A stretch of DNA of 43,412 bases from CAINEC01 sp046073825. Lineage in GTDB: Bacteria; Bacteroidota; Bacteroidia; AKYH767-A; OLB10. Made by a program: the position numbers and the translations under genes. Below, piece after piece: positions 35,402 through 43,279 of this stretch (position 1 is the first letter of the stretch; the number at the start of each line of letters is the position of its first letter). The DNA lies in assembly GCA_046073825.1 (NCBI GenBank), contig JBJTMY010000140.1:1-43412 (forward strand), read 5' to 3'. The notes under the pieces are model-generated. The model was given only the letters and a program-made list of their open reading frames with translations. It was not told where the DNA came from and did no database searches.

Positions 35402-36283
35402 TTATTTCTTCCCACTTGCTTTATACAAAAACTCCTTTTCATCGGCTGTTAGGCTTTCAAATCCTGAGCGGTTGATCTTATCAAGAATACGATCCAAATT
35501 CTCTTGAGTCATTCGTTGCCTTTCTAAATAGACTTCATCGGCATTTTCGTTACTACGATAGACCACCTTCAACTTTTTTCTAGCGCTTGATTTAAATGCA
35601 AACAGTTTAGAAAACCATTTGGTAATATCCGTACCTGACTGAAGAAATTTTATTGTGACAAAACCAAACAGTGCACCACCAATATGAACAATCTGACCAC
35701 CAGAATTACCAGCAGGAATACTAAATGCATAAAGTAAAAACATAACGATAGCTAAATACTTCAACTTAATATTTCCAATTAAAATCAATTGAGTTGAGTA
35801 ATTAGGCAGCAAGGTAGCAATGGCAAAAAAAACTGCCAGAACACCTGCGGAGGCCCCGATTAAAAGTGCTTGATTAGCATGATGAAATGCGGGAAAAATC
35901 TGATAAGCGGATACATAAAACAATCCACCAACAATACCGCCCAAAAAATAGATAGCCATTAACTTTTGCTGGCCCAGGTATTCATTAAACAATTTACCTG
36001 TCCAAGATAAAAACAACATATTAAACAAAATATGAAAAATGCCATCATGCAGAAACATATATGTCACAATCGTCCAAGGCAATTTAAGCAAGGTTGTAAA
36101 ACCCGCATGCAATCCAAGAAATTCGCGAAAAAACTCCTCTAAAGTAAAATCTACATTAAACAAGAAGCAAAACAAATCAAACAGATTTACACCAACAAAA
36201 ACGAGAATATTTGCAAGTATTAACCGATATAAGAAACGATTATTATGAAAATAACTTTTAAAATCTCCGAGTACACTTTTCAT
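35402..36283 (-). CDS. Rhomboid-family intramembrane serine protease with C-terminal tail domain
   Basis: A 293-residue rhomboid. The catalytic pair is present: Ser145 in LIGASAGVLA and His200 in VHIGGALFGF, with the accessory His84 and Asn88 in HILFNM. Six membrane segments run from about 18 to 215. The cytoplasmic tail (about 225-293) ends in ENLDRILDKINRSGFESLTADEKEFLYKAS-type helices, a small domain (DUF6576-like) common at the end of Bacteroidota rhomboids. Such proteases cut single-pass membrane proteins within the bilayer; substrates are unknown. It is the last gene of the mutL-rhomboid-rhomboid group, 17 bp after its paralogue. Confidence 0.9.
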   Translation of the reverse strand: MKSVLGDFKSYFHNNRFLYRLILANILVFVGVNLFDLFCFLFNVDFTLEEFFREFLGLHAGFTTLLKLPWTIVTYMFLHDGIFHILFNMLFLSWTGKLFNEYLGQQKLMAIYFLGGIVGGLFYVSAYQIFPAFHHANQALLIGASAGVLAVFFAIATLLPNYSTQLILIGNIKLKYLAIVMFLLYAFSIPAGNSGGQIVHIGGALFGFVTIKFLQSGTDITKWFSKLFAFKSSARKKLKVVYRSNENADEVYLERQRMTQENLDRILDKINRSGFESLTADEKEFLYKASGKK

Positions 36284-36300
36284 TTTTGCAAACGCTTCAA

Positions 36301-37194
36301 TTAATTGTTCAAATCAAACCGATCAAATGATTTTTTCTTCCAAGAAACAATCAAGAAATAGCCGAAAATCATTCCACCTAAATGAGCAAAATGTGCGACA
36401 TTATCACTTCCACTATTTTGAGCTCCGGCGTATAATTCTAGCAATCCAAATAACGCAACTGCATATTTAGCGCGTATAGGGATTGCAAAATACAAATACA
36501 ATAATGCGTTAGGAAACAACATCCCGAAGGCTAATAGCAGTCCATAAATTGCTCCAGAAGCTCCAACGGTAACACCATTAACCTTTGCTTTCATATAGGA
36601 ATCAACAAATCCTTTTGCTTCATTTTGATAACCTAAATCTTGCTTATTACCATTCCAAGCATCAACAAAATCAACAAGCTCCTGACGGGGATGATAATCG
36701 GTCAAATAATGCCAAAAACGAGTTACCACTCCTCCTCCTTGTTCACCAATCAAATCACGGTCTTTCACAAACACTAAAAATGCATCTGGGGTTTGTTCGG
36801 AATAATACTTATTTGCTGCTTTTTGTGCGTTATTGATATCCCATCCAACAACCGCAGTTTGGGTAACGGCAGCGCCTATACCACAAACTGCATAAAAGAT
36901 AATAAATCGTTTTGCACCCCATGTATTCTCGAGAACAGTCCCGAACGTCCATAGTGCAAACATATTGAACAAGATATGAGTAATGCTTCCATGCAAAAAC
37001 ATGTACGATAAAAATTGGACAGGAAGAAAAGCCTGTGAAGTTACATAATGCAAACCGAGATATTCATTTAAATCGAAGCCGAGTTTTAAATCCAACACAT
37101 ACGTCAATAGAAAAATCAGTACATTCAGAATAAGTAAATTTTTCACTACCGGGGGGAGCACTTGAAACCCAGATGGGCGACGGTATTCGTTCAT
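36301..37194 (-). CDS. Rhomboid-family intramembrane serine protease with large loop insertion
   Basis: A 297-residue rhomboid with Ser213 in TVGASGAIYG, His271 in FAHLGG and accessory His73/Asn77 in HILFNM. Between the third membrane segment and the catalytic Ser helix is an extra hydrophilic stretch of about 85 residues (about 120-205, rich in charged and aromatic residues), absent from its downstream paralogue. It starts 3 bp after the mutL stop, so co-transcription with mutL is almost certain. The two rhomboids share HILFNM, the order of segments and Ser/His residues and probably arose by duplication. Function is inferred from the family. Confidence 0.92.
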   Translation of the reverse strand: MNEYRRPSGFQVLPPVVKNLLILNVLIFLLTYVLDLKLGFDLNEYLGLHYVTSQAFLPVQFLSYMFLHGSITHILFNMFALWTFGTVLENTWGAKRFIIFYAVCGIGAAVTQTAVVGWDINNAQKAANKYYSEQTPDAFLVFVKDRDLIGEQGGGVVTRFWHYLTDYHPRQELVDFVDAWNGNKQDLGYQNEAKGFVDSYMKAKVNGVTVGASGAIYGLLLAFGMLFPNALLYLYFAIPIRAKYAVALFGLLELYAGAQNSGSDNVAHFAHLGGMIFGYFLIVSWKKKSFDRFDLNN

Positions 37195-37197
37195 AAA

Positions 37198-39045
37198 TTA
37201 AAATAAGGATTGAAGGTCGTTTTCATGCAACCATTTTAGGATAGGCTTACCTGTTATATTATAATTCGGATTTTCACATTGCAATAAATCGATTGCAATT
37301 TGCTTAAGCTCTCGGGCTACGAATTTTCTATTTACTCTTGTTACTACACTTTTGGCCATTGAACGCGCTAGACTTTCATGAGAACTCAATCGAATTTGGT
37401 CACGATTGTTTCTAAATTGCTCAAAAATCTGATGAAGAAATTGTTCTTCATTACCAGACTCCAATTCAGCAGGAATACCGTTAACTACGATGGTATTATT
37501 TCCAAAATCGGATAAATCAAAACCAATTTTACGAAAATCCTCTTCTAATTCACGAACTAATTGAGCGTCTGCTGGAGAAAGGTGAATCTGAGGTGGAAAT
37601 AATTGCTGTTGGGCTGCAGCAGGTTTTTTTAACAACGCATGTAAATATCGTTCGAAATGAATTCGTTCATAAGCCCCCATAATGTCTACTAACAAAACAC
37701 CGTTCTCACTAGATGCGGTAAAATGATTAGCACTTACTTGAACGAACCTAAAATCATCTAACTCTTCGAGCTGATCGATTAACGAATTGTTTTGTTTTTG
37801 ATTATTGAACTGCTGCTGAACGGGTGAAGTAGGCTTTTTTAAATCTTCGTGTGCTTTTAACCATTCCTGCGTACGTAAGGGCTCAGAATTATTCCACGTG
37901 GTACGGAACACATTTGCAGAACCATCATTGGTTTCTGTTTTGAATGGGTTATAATTGGGATTTACACGAATTGTTGGCTGAACAGGAATAGAATTTAATT
38001 TATCTAAAGGCAGAATAAATGATGTTTCCTGTTCAAAATCTAAGGATGGAGAGACGCTAAATTTTCCTAAAGCACGTTTTACTGCTGCACGCAAAATAGC
38101 ATACACATTTTTATCGTCGAGGAACTTAATTTCTGTTTTTGTAGGATGAATATTCACATCGATGGATGCAGGATCAATTTTAATATTTAGCCAATAAGAC
38201 GGATATGCGTCCTTTGAAATGAGCGAATCAAATGCTGCGGTAACAGCATGATGTAAATAATTATCTTTTATAAATCGTCCATTTACAAAGAAGTACTGTT
38301 CTCCTCTTGATTTTTTAGCAAACTCGGGTTTACCTACAAAACCTTCCAACTTCACTATCGTTGTATCTTCTTCGATAGGCACCATGCGTTCTGAGTAATT
38401 ATTCCCAAAAATGGCGGCTATACGTTGCTTAAAATTTCCCTTCTTTAAGTCGAATACTAAGTGACCATTTTGGTGCATAGTAAAAGCAATTTCAGGGTTT
38501 GCCAATGAAACCCTAATAAACTCTTCATTGATGTGACGAGATTCGACGGGGTCGGACTTTAAAAAATTTTTCCGGGCTGGAACATTATAAAACAAATTCT
38601 TAATTGAAAAGGAAGTCCCCTCCGGAATAGCAACTGGCTCTTGCACTTTCACTTCACTCCCTTCGATGTGAATTTTGGTTCCCAATTCAGAATTCACCAA
38701 TCTGGTTTTAAGTTCTACCTGAGCAACGGCGGCAATAGAAGCCAACGCCTCTCCGCGGAATCCCATGGTTCGTAAAGTATATAAATCGTCTGACTTTCTA
38801 ATTTTAGAAGTAGCGTGTCTTTCGAAACATAGACGAGCATCCGTATCAGACATTCCATTCCCATCATCTACCACTTGAATTAGCGACTTACCCGCATCAC
38901 GAAGAATCAATTGAACTTTATTAGCTCCTGCATCAACGGCATTTTCCATTAACTCTTTAACAGCAGAAGCAGGACGTTGAATAACCTCCCCGGCTGCAAT
39001 CTGATTGGCAACAGCATCAGGCAATAATCGAATAATATCAGGCAT
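37198..39045 (-). CDS. mutL: DNA mismatch repair protein MutL, lacking the usual endonuclease motif
   Basis: A 615-residue MutL. The N-terminal GHKL ATPase is complete: ELMENAVDAGA, DDGNGM, RHATSKI, TMGFRGEALASIAAV and the VPARKNFLKSD segment. The C-terminal dimerisation domain starts near 430. The metal-binding motif DQHAxxERxxYE of nicking MutL proteins reads DIMGAYERIHFE here (about 450), so Gln and His are lost, and the CPHGRP-like end is NITGKP. The protein therefore probably lacks nicking activity, as in some other Bacteroidota, and acts as a matchmaker only. A TATTTTTG box (39054-39061) 8 nt before the ATG gives it its own short-leader promoter downstream of pgpH. Confidence 0.93.
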   Translation of the reverse strand: MPDIIRLLPDAVANQIAAGEVIQRPASAVKELMENAVDAGANKVQLILRDAGKSLIQVVDDGNGMSDTDARLCFERHATSKIRKSDDLYTLRTMGFRGEALASIAAVAQVELKTRLVNSELGTKIHIEGSEVKVQEPVAIPEGTSFSIKNLFYNVPARKNFLKSDPVESRHINEEFIRVSLANPEIAFTMHQNGHLVFDLKKGNFKQRIAAIFGNNYSERMVPIEEDTTIVKLEGFVGKPEFAKKSRGEQYFFVNGRFIKDNYLHHAVTAAFDSLISKDAYPSYWLNIKIDPASIDVNIHPTKTEIKFLDDKNVYAILRAAVKRALGKFSVSPSLDFEQETSFILPLDKLNSIPVQPTIRVNPNYNPFKTETNDGSANVFRTTWNNSEPLRTQEWLKAHEDLKKPTSPVQQQFNNQKQNNSLIDQLEELDDFRFVQVSANHFTASSENGVLLVDIMGAYERIHFERYLHALLKKPAAAQQQLFPPQIHLSPADAQLVRELEEDFRKIGFDLSDFGNNTIVVNGIPAELESGNEEQFLHQIFEQFRNNRDQIRLSSHESLARSMAKSVVTRVNRKFVARELKQIAIDLLQCENPNYNITGKPILKWLHENDLQSLF

Positions 39046-39053
39046 AGGATTGA

Positions 39054-39061
39054 CAAAAATA
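39054..39061 (-). promoter_or_regulatory. Predicted -7 box of mutL
   Basis: Minus strand TATTTTTG, a full TAnnTTTG match in the 54-bp gap between pgpH and mutL, predicted start a few nt before the ATG. Confidence 0.35.
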
Positions 39062-39099
39062 GTGAAGAAATTGCAGGAAAAAGGAAAACAAATAAATCT

Positions 39100-41133
39100 T
39101 TAATTTGCTGATGGATAAGCCACACGAACATGATAAATACTATTTAACATCTTCTTAAAGATTTTCTTAATTGCAGTTATATCTTTATAGGTTATTTCAC
39201 AATTCTCAAACTGCCCTGCATTAATCTGATGATTAATGATCACATCCACAAGACGTTCGATAGAAGAAGCATCATGAACTGATAGACTTCTAGCTGCAGC
39301 TTCAACAGAATCGGCCATCATTAACACGGCGGTTTCCTTTGAAAAAGGCTTAGGACCAGGGTATGAAAAATCGGCTTCATCGGCATTTTCATCAGGATTA
39401 TTTTTTAAAAATGATTGATAAAAATACTGCACCACTGTAGTTCCATGATGCGTACGAATAAAATCAATAATCACATCTGGTAGATTATATTTTTTTGCTT
39501 TTTTAATACCGAGAGTAACATGACTGATAATTAGGGAAGCACTTTCTTCGAAGGCAAGTTCATCATGAGGATTCACCTGTGTAGTTTGGTTCTCGATAAA
39601 ATACATTGGCATATCCATTTTCCCAATATCGTGGTATAATGCACCTACACGAACAAGCAAGGAGTTTCCTCCAATTTTATAAATTGCAGCCTCTGCAAGG
39701 TTGGCTACTTGCAAGGAATGCTGAAATGTGCCTGGAGCTTTTAATGATAAATCTCGGAGTAATTCACTATTAAAATCAGAAAGCTCCATCAACGAAAAAT
39801 CACTAGTTAATCCAAATATTTTCTCAATAAAAAATATTAATGGATAAGCTAATAATGTAAGAAATCCGTTGCCGAGTAACCACAATAAATTTACGTAATT
39901 AAATTTATCGATACTGCCTTCATTCAAAAGCGAAATACCTATATAGGTTAAGCAATACGACAAGAATATTAATCCTACAGCCAAAAACAACTGACCACGC
40001 TTACGCATATTAAAAACGCTAAAAACAGCCACCATTCCAGTAATAATCTGCATATAAACAAAATCAAAACCTGAAGGTGCGATACTACCCAAAATGAGCA
40101 TTGTCAATACATGTACGAACAAAGCAGATCGAGTATCAAAAAACGCTCTAACAACAAGTGGCAAAATACACAATGGAACAAGTAAAACATCAACCTTATC
40201 CATCATCAACACTTTGGAATAAATAACACACGTAAGAACAATCAATAAAAACAAGAGTCCCATTTTACGGGAGTTCAAGAAAATATCTTTTCGTAAAAGC
40301 CAAAGAAAAGTAAGAAGGATAACAATTGCTGTTGTAACTAATAGCAAATATCCAATGTACAACCAAGAAAGCATTGAACTTCCAACACTTTCTCCCATAT
40401 ATGATTTTCGCAGAGATGAAAGAGCTTCGTATTCTTGTTGCCCAACGACCTTTCCTTGCTCCGCAATTAACACACCTTTTTTCACCATACCACGAACAGG
40501 GTTGATGTCTGATAATTGTTGTTGACGATTTCGTTCGGTTAAAGAAGGTTCGAATGCGAGGTTAGGACGGATGGATTGAACAATTGCATTTTTCAATAGT
40601 TGGTCCGACTCCCTATTCAATTTGGACAATTCATAGGCAACTCGCTCTGACAACTGATTAATATTTAAGAGCAAGTTAACTTCTGAAGGAGATTCGGCAT
40701 TACCAACTACAATAAATAATTGCTGACCTTCGACAGGGTGTACATTTTGGGTAATCTCATAAATTCCATCGGAATAGATTTTTGAAATGATGGTATCGCC
40801 AATAGGATATTTTTCTACGGCATTGAATAAAGAATGAAACTCATCGATAGCACGCAAGTAAGCGGAAGTATCTTTTAAAAAATAAAGCGTCGAATTTTGA
40901 ATTATCTGAGCTCTATCAACATCCATTTGCTTTTCCGACTTATAAATTGGGAAGTCGAATGGAGCTCGTAAATCTTCGTAATGCCAGATTTCTCCTGCAG
41001 AAAAATCATATTTAAACTTTACTTGCTGCGGCAAAAAATAGGTAATTAAAATAATAGAAACAGAAATAAGCACCAAGCGATAATATAAATCGTGCTTATT
41101 ACTAATCTTTATAAAAATTTGACGTAGAGACAT
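39100..41133 (-). CDS. pgpH: Membrane HD-domain phosphodiesterase, PgpH-type (cyclic di-AMP)
   Basis: A 677-residue protein from the ATG at 41131-41133 (MSLRQIF); an in-frame TTG at 41160 would overlap the rnpB stem and is rejected. It has one membrane segment near 20-38, an extracytoplasmic 7TMR-HDED region (about 45-270), seven membrane segments (about 280-465) and a cytoplasmic HD domain with LYHDIGK (His501, Asp502), HSLQVANLAEAAI and SHVTLGIKKAKKY. This architecture is that of PgpH, which hydrolyses cyclic di-AMP, a second messenger controlling osmotic balance and cell-wall state. It follows rnpB closely, so read-through from rnpB may contribute to its expression. No diadenylate cyclase gene is in the window. 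Confidence 0.9.
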   Translation of the reverse strand: MSLRQIFIKISNKHDLYYRLVLISVSIILITYFLPQQVKFKYDFSAGEIWHYEDLRAPFDFPIYKSEKQMDVDRAQIIQNSTLYFLKDTSAYLRAIDEFHSLFNAVEKYPIGDTIISKIYSDGIYEITQNVHPVEGQQLFIVVGNAESPSEVNLLLNINQLSERVAYELSKLNRESDQLLKNAIVQSIRPNLAFEPSLTERNRQQQLSDINPVRGMVKKGVLIAEQGKVVGQQEYEALSSLRKSYMGESVGSSMLSWLYIGYLLLVTTAIVILLTFLWLLRKDIFLNSRKMGLLFLLIVLTCVIYSKVLMMDKVDVLLVPLCILPLVVRAFFDTRSALFVHVLTMLILGSIAPSGFDFVYMQIITGMVAVFSVFNMRKRGQLFLAVGLIFLSYCLTYIGISLLNEGSIDKFNYVNLLWLLGNGFLTLLAYPLIFFIEKIFGLTSDFSLMELSDFNSELLRDLSLKAPGTFQHSLQVANLAEAAIYKIGGNSLLVRVGALYHDIGKMDMPMYFIENQTTQVNPHDELAFEESASLIISHVTLGIKKAKKYNLPDVIIDFIRTHHGTTVVQYFYQSFLKNNPDENADEADFSYPGPKPFSKETAVLMMADSVEAAARSLSVHDASSIERLVDVIINHQINAGQFENCEITYKDITAIKKIFKKMLNSIYHVRVAYPSAN

Positions 41134-41151
41134 TGGGATAAAAATAATAAA

Positions 41152-41533
41152 AGAAAGCAAACCTATAAGCCGGATTCTGTTCTCGCGAGCGAGCCCTTGT
41201 CATTTATCTGCGATGTCATTCACATAACACCTGATTCAACCTACCCATTGGGGCAGAACCCGAAGGTTCATTCGAACGAGCAGCTCTCATCCCCAACCTA
41301 TTTGGTTTTTCAACCCACAAGGTTTACCCGATTGGATGTCACCATCACAATCTGTGAGCTCTTACCTCACATTTTCATCCTTACCAAGAGTTTAACTTCT
41401 TGGCGGTATAGTTTTCTGCGGCACTGTCTGTCGGTAGTAAATTTCTTCACTACTGCCTTCCCGTTAGGAAGTGTGGTGCTCTTTGTTGCCCGGACTTTCC
41501 TCCCCGAAGGGCGACAAGGCGGTTTGCTTTCTG
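41152..41533 (-). ncRNA. rnpB: RNase P RNA (class A)
   Basis: On the minus strand, GGAAAGTCCGGGC near the 5' end and ACAGAATCCGGCTTATAGG at the 3' end are the universal RNase P RNA signatures. The terminal P1 helix is perfect over 12 bp: AGAAAGCAAACC (41521-41532) with GGTTTGCTTTCT (41152-41163), which fixes both ends. Length is about 382 nt. It is the catalytic RNA that trims the 5' leaders of tRNA precursors. T-rich sequence follows P1 and could act as terminator. Confidence 0.95.
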
Positions 41534-41536
41534 AGG

Positions 41537-41544
41537 CAAAGATA
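41537..41544 (-). promoter_or_regulatory. Predicted -7 box of rnpB
   Basis: Minus strand TATCTTTG, a full TAnnTTTG match. Its spacing places the transcript start at about 41531-41533, exactly where the P1 helix begins, which supports both calls. Confidence 0.6.
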
Positions 41545-41584
41545 CCTTGTTAATTTGACAATGGGTTAATTTGGCAATGGGTTA

Positions 41585-41640
41585 ATTTGAAGATTTGACA
41601 ATTTGACGATTTGAAAATTTGAAAATTTGAAAATTTGAAG
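41585..41640. repeat. Seven tandem ATTTGANN octamers
   Basis: Exactly seven consecutive 8-bp units: ATTTGAAG, ATTTGACA, ATTTGACG, three times ATTTGAAA, ATTTGAAG. Only the last two bases vary. Similar looser units continue to about 41700 and recur at 41885-41955. Confidence 0.9.
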
Positions 41641-41779
41641 ATGAGTCAATTTGAAGATTTGACTCGCAAGGCTTCGCGATTGAAGATTTGACGATTTAGA
41701 TTTGAGGATTTGAATGTATTAAAGTTTAAAAACCAAATCAATGAGACAATCCTTCGAAAAAGAAATAGATAATCAGCAA

Positions 41780-41903
41780 CCAATATCATGGGGGGACGAC
41801 AGCCCCACCCCGCGACAAAAATACCGATTGAAAAATAATTATTCGGTTATTAAACATTTACAAACATTTAGGTTGTTTTGAAGATGAGTCAATTTGAAGA
41901 TTT
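41780..41903. repeat. Dispersed repeat, copy A
   Basis: Begins CCAATATCATGGGGGG, continues GACGACAGCCCCACCCCGC, and ends with TTATTCGGTTATTAAACATTTACA and GAAGATGAGTCAATTTGAAG, all shared with copy B (42026-42150). The GC-rich core GGGG...CCCC could fold into a small hairpin. Confidence 0.8.
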
Positions 41904-42025
41904 AAAGATGAGACAATTTGATGATTTGGTGATTTGGTGATTTATTGAATTGATTCGTGAAGCAGTTGTAGCTTGTGAATTCTCGCTACTCGATGTAATT
42001 TGCATAAAAACTGAAAAAAAAAACA

Positions 42026-42150
42026 CCAATACCATGGGGGGACGACAGCCCCACCCCGCAGTAAAATTACAAGTTAAAATAGAACTATTCGGTAATTAAA
42101 CATTTACAATCGTTTAAATTGATTTGAAGATGAGCCAATTTGAAGATTTG
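42026..42150. repeat. Dispersed repeat, copy B
   Basis: Second copy of the element at 41780-41903, offset 246 bp. The core of 26 bp from ATGGGGGGACGAC to CACCCCGC is identical, the centre has diverged, and the CTATTCGGTAATTAAACATT block and the GAAGATGAGCCAATTTGAAG tail are conserved. Confidence 0.8.
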
Positions 42151-42152
42151 AT

Positions 42153-42168
42153 TCGCGAGGCCTCGCGA
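42153..42168. repeat. Perfect 16-bp GC-rich palindrome
   Basis: TCGCGAGGCCTCGCGA, perfectly self-complementary, directly after the tail of repeat copy B. An imperfect version, TCGCAAGGCTTCGCGA, follows the same tail sequence at 41663-41679. Confidence 0.8.
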
Positions 42169-42197
42169 TTAAATTATTACATCCCAATGCTACAAAA

Positions 42198-42773
42198 TCA
42201 AATTATCAAACCCACCCAATTCTTCAACAACAATTTACCTACGGGTGTCATAATAGATTCAGGATGGAATTGCATTCCGTATATATTAAATTCGTTATGC
42301 TTTAATATCATGATGCAATTAGTATCATCTGTTGCAAGAATTTGTAAGCAATCAGGAAATGATTTTTCATCGGGCACCCAACTGTGATAACGACCAGTTT
42401 CAAAAGTTTTACTAATACCCGTAAATAATTCATCATCGTTTTTAATACTACAAACACGAACTACCCCGTGTAACACCTGATCTAATTGTCGTAGTGAGCC
42501 ACCAAACGCCTCTGCTATTGCTTGATGTCCGAGACAAATACCGAGTATTGGCTTCTTTCCACCAAAGTACTGAATGATTTCAATCGTTTTTCCAGCTTCA
42601 GAAGGAATACCAGGTCCTGGTGATATAACTAATGCATCAAATGTTTCAAGCTCTTGAATTTCGACCTGATCATTAAAATAAACCACCACCTCTTCATTGG
42701 TAATTTCTTCAAGATAATGAAGTAAATTATAAGTAAAAGAATCGTAATTATCGATGATAGCGATGCGTGGCAT
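42198..42773 (-). CDS. trpG: Anthranilate/aminodeoxychorismate synthase glutamine amidotransferase subunit
   Basis: A 191-residue class I glutamine amidotransferase of normal length. The nucleophile Cys80 lies in GICLGHQ and the rest of the triad, His170 and Glu172, in MQFHPES; DNYDSFTYNL and SPGPGIPSEAG are typical of TrpG/PabA. It supplies ammonia from glutamine to anthranilate synthase (tryptophan) or aminodeoxychorismate synthase (folate); many bacteria use one protein for both. The large subunit and other trp genes are not in the window, so a stand-alone dual-purpose PabA/TrpG is plausible. A TAAATTTG box 4 nt before the ATG points to a leaderless transcript. Confidence 0.93.
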   Translation of the reverse strand: MPRIAIIDNYDSFTYNLLHYLEEITNEEVVVYFNDQVEIQELETFDALVISPGPGIPSEAGKTIEIIQYFGGKKPILGICLGHQAIAEAFGGSLRQLDQVLHGVVRVCSIKNDDELFTGISKTFETGRYHSWVPDEKSFPDCLQILATDDTNCIMILKHNEFNIYGMQFHPESIMTPVGKLLLKNWVGLII

Positions 42774-42777
42774 GAGG

Positions 42778-42785
42778 CAAATTTA
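42778..42785 (-). promoter_or_regulatory. Predicted -7 box of trpG; near-leaderless transcript
   Basis: Minus strand TAAATTTG, a full TAnnTTTG match, separated from the ATG at 42773 by CCTC only, the same 4-nt spacing as for the E1 and lipoprotein genes. Confidence 0.45.
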
Positions 42786-42838
42786 TAAATTCACCATCAC
42801 AAAATCAGAAAGCGATTAACTTCGTAAAAAATTTAATT

Positions 42839-43219
42839 ATGAAAACCATCATCAATACATCAAACGCTCCCTCTCCTATTGGACCTTATTCGCAAGCAGT
42901 GAAATTTGACAATATGCTTTTTGTATCTGGACAAATTGCTATTAATCCTGCAAATGGAGAGTTAGACTTATCATCTATTGAAAATGAAACACATCAAGTG
43001 ATGAAAAACATTGGAGCTATCTTAACGGAAGCAGGCATCGACTACTCTCACATAATTAAAACTGGAATTTTCTTAAAAGATATGAATCAGTTTGCAGCCG
43101 TGAATGAAGTTTATGGTAGTTATTTTAGCAGCGAATTTCCAGCACGAGAAACAGTTCAGGTTTCGAGATTACCCAAAGATGTGAACGTAGAAATTTCTGT
43201 TGTTGCTTACACAAAGTAG
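42839..43219 (+). CDS. ridA: RidA family enamine/imine deaminase
   Basis: A 126-residue Rid/YjgF protein of normal length. Family signatures are APSPIGPYSQAV at 10-21, LFVSGQIAINP and the C-terminal FPARETVQVSRLPKDVNVEISVVA with Arg103, the residue that binds the substrate carboxylate in active RidA. These trimeric enzymes hydrolyse reactive 2-aminoacrylate and related enamines formed by PLP enzymes. The gene is divergent from trpG with 65 bp between; a weak -7-like TAACTTCG lies about 15 nt upstream. A 6-bp inverted repeat (43238-43258) after the stop could be a weak terminator. Confidence 0.95.
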   Translation: MKTIINTSNAPSPIGPYSQAVKFDNMLFVSGQIAINPANGELDLSSIENETHQVMKNIGAILTEAGIDYSHIIKTGIFLKDMNQFAAVNEVYGSYFSSEFPARETVQVSRLPKDVNVEISVVAYTK

Positions 43220-43279
43220 ATCACGAATTAAATCAACAACTACATTTTTCACGTAGTTAAAGTAAAATTATGATTCGAA

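Larger units (their letters stand above)
41545..42197. other. Repeat-rich non-coding region between rnpB and trpG
   Basis: No credible gene: all frames are broken by the TGA contained in the ATTTGA repeats. Contents in order: ATTTGA octamer array (41585-41640); an imperfect copy of a palindrome tail (41637-41690); first 120-bp repeat copy (41780-41903); degenerate ATTTGGTG repeats (41920-41955); second 120-bp copy (42026-42150); perfect palindrome (42153-42168). Plausibly dispersed intergenic repeat elements. Confidence 0.7.

Noticed and set aside
41133..41160. Longer pgpH start at TTG 41160
   Set aside because: It would overlap the rnpB P1 helix and add nine residues; ATG at 41133 gives the usual N-terminus.
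41197..41553. Plus-strand open frame of 118 codons
   Set aside because: It is antisense to rnpB, whose conserved structure explains the sequence.
41585..41955. Possible CRISPR array serving the Cas6-family protein
   Set aside because: The units are 8-bp tandem repeats without spacers, and the 120-bp element occurs only twice with diverged centres; no direct repeats of 25-40 bp with unique spacers exist.
42124..42387. Plus-strand open frame of 87 codons
   Set aside because: It runs from the repeat region into the antisense of trpG and has no protein-like features.
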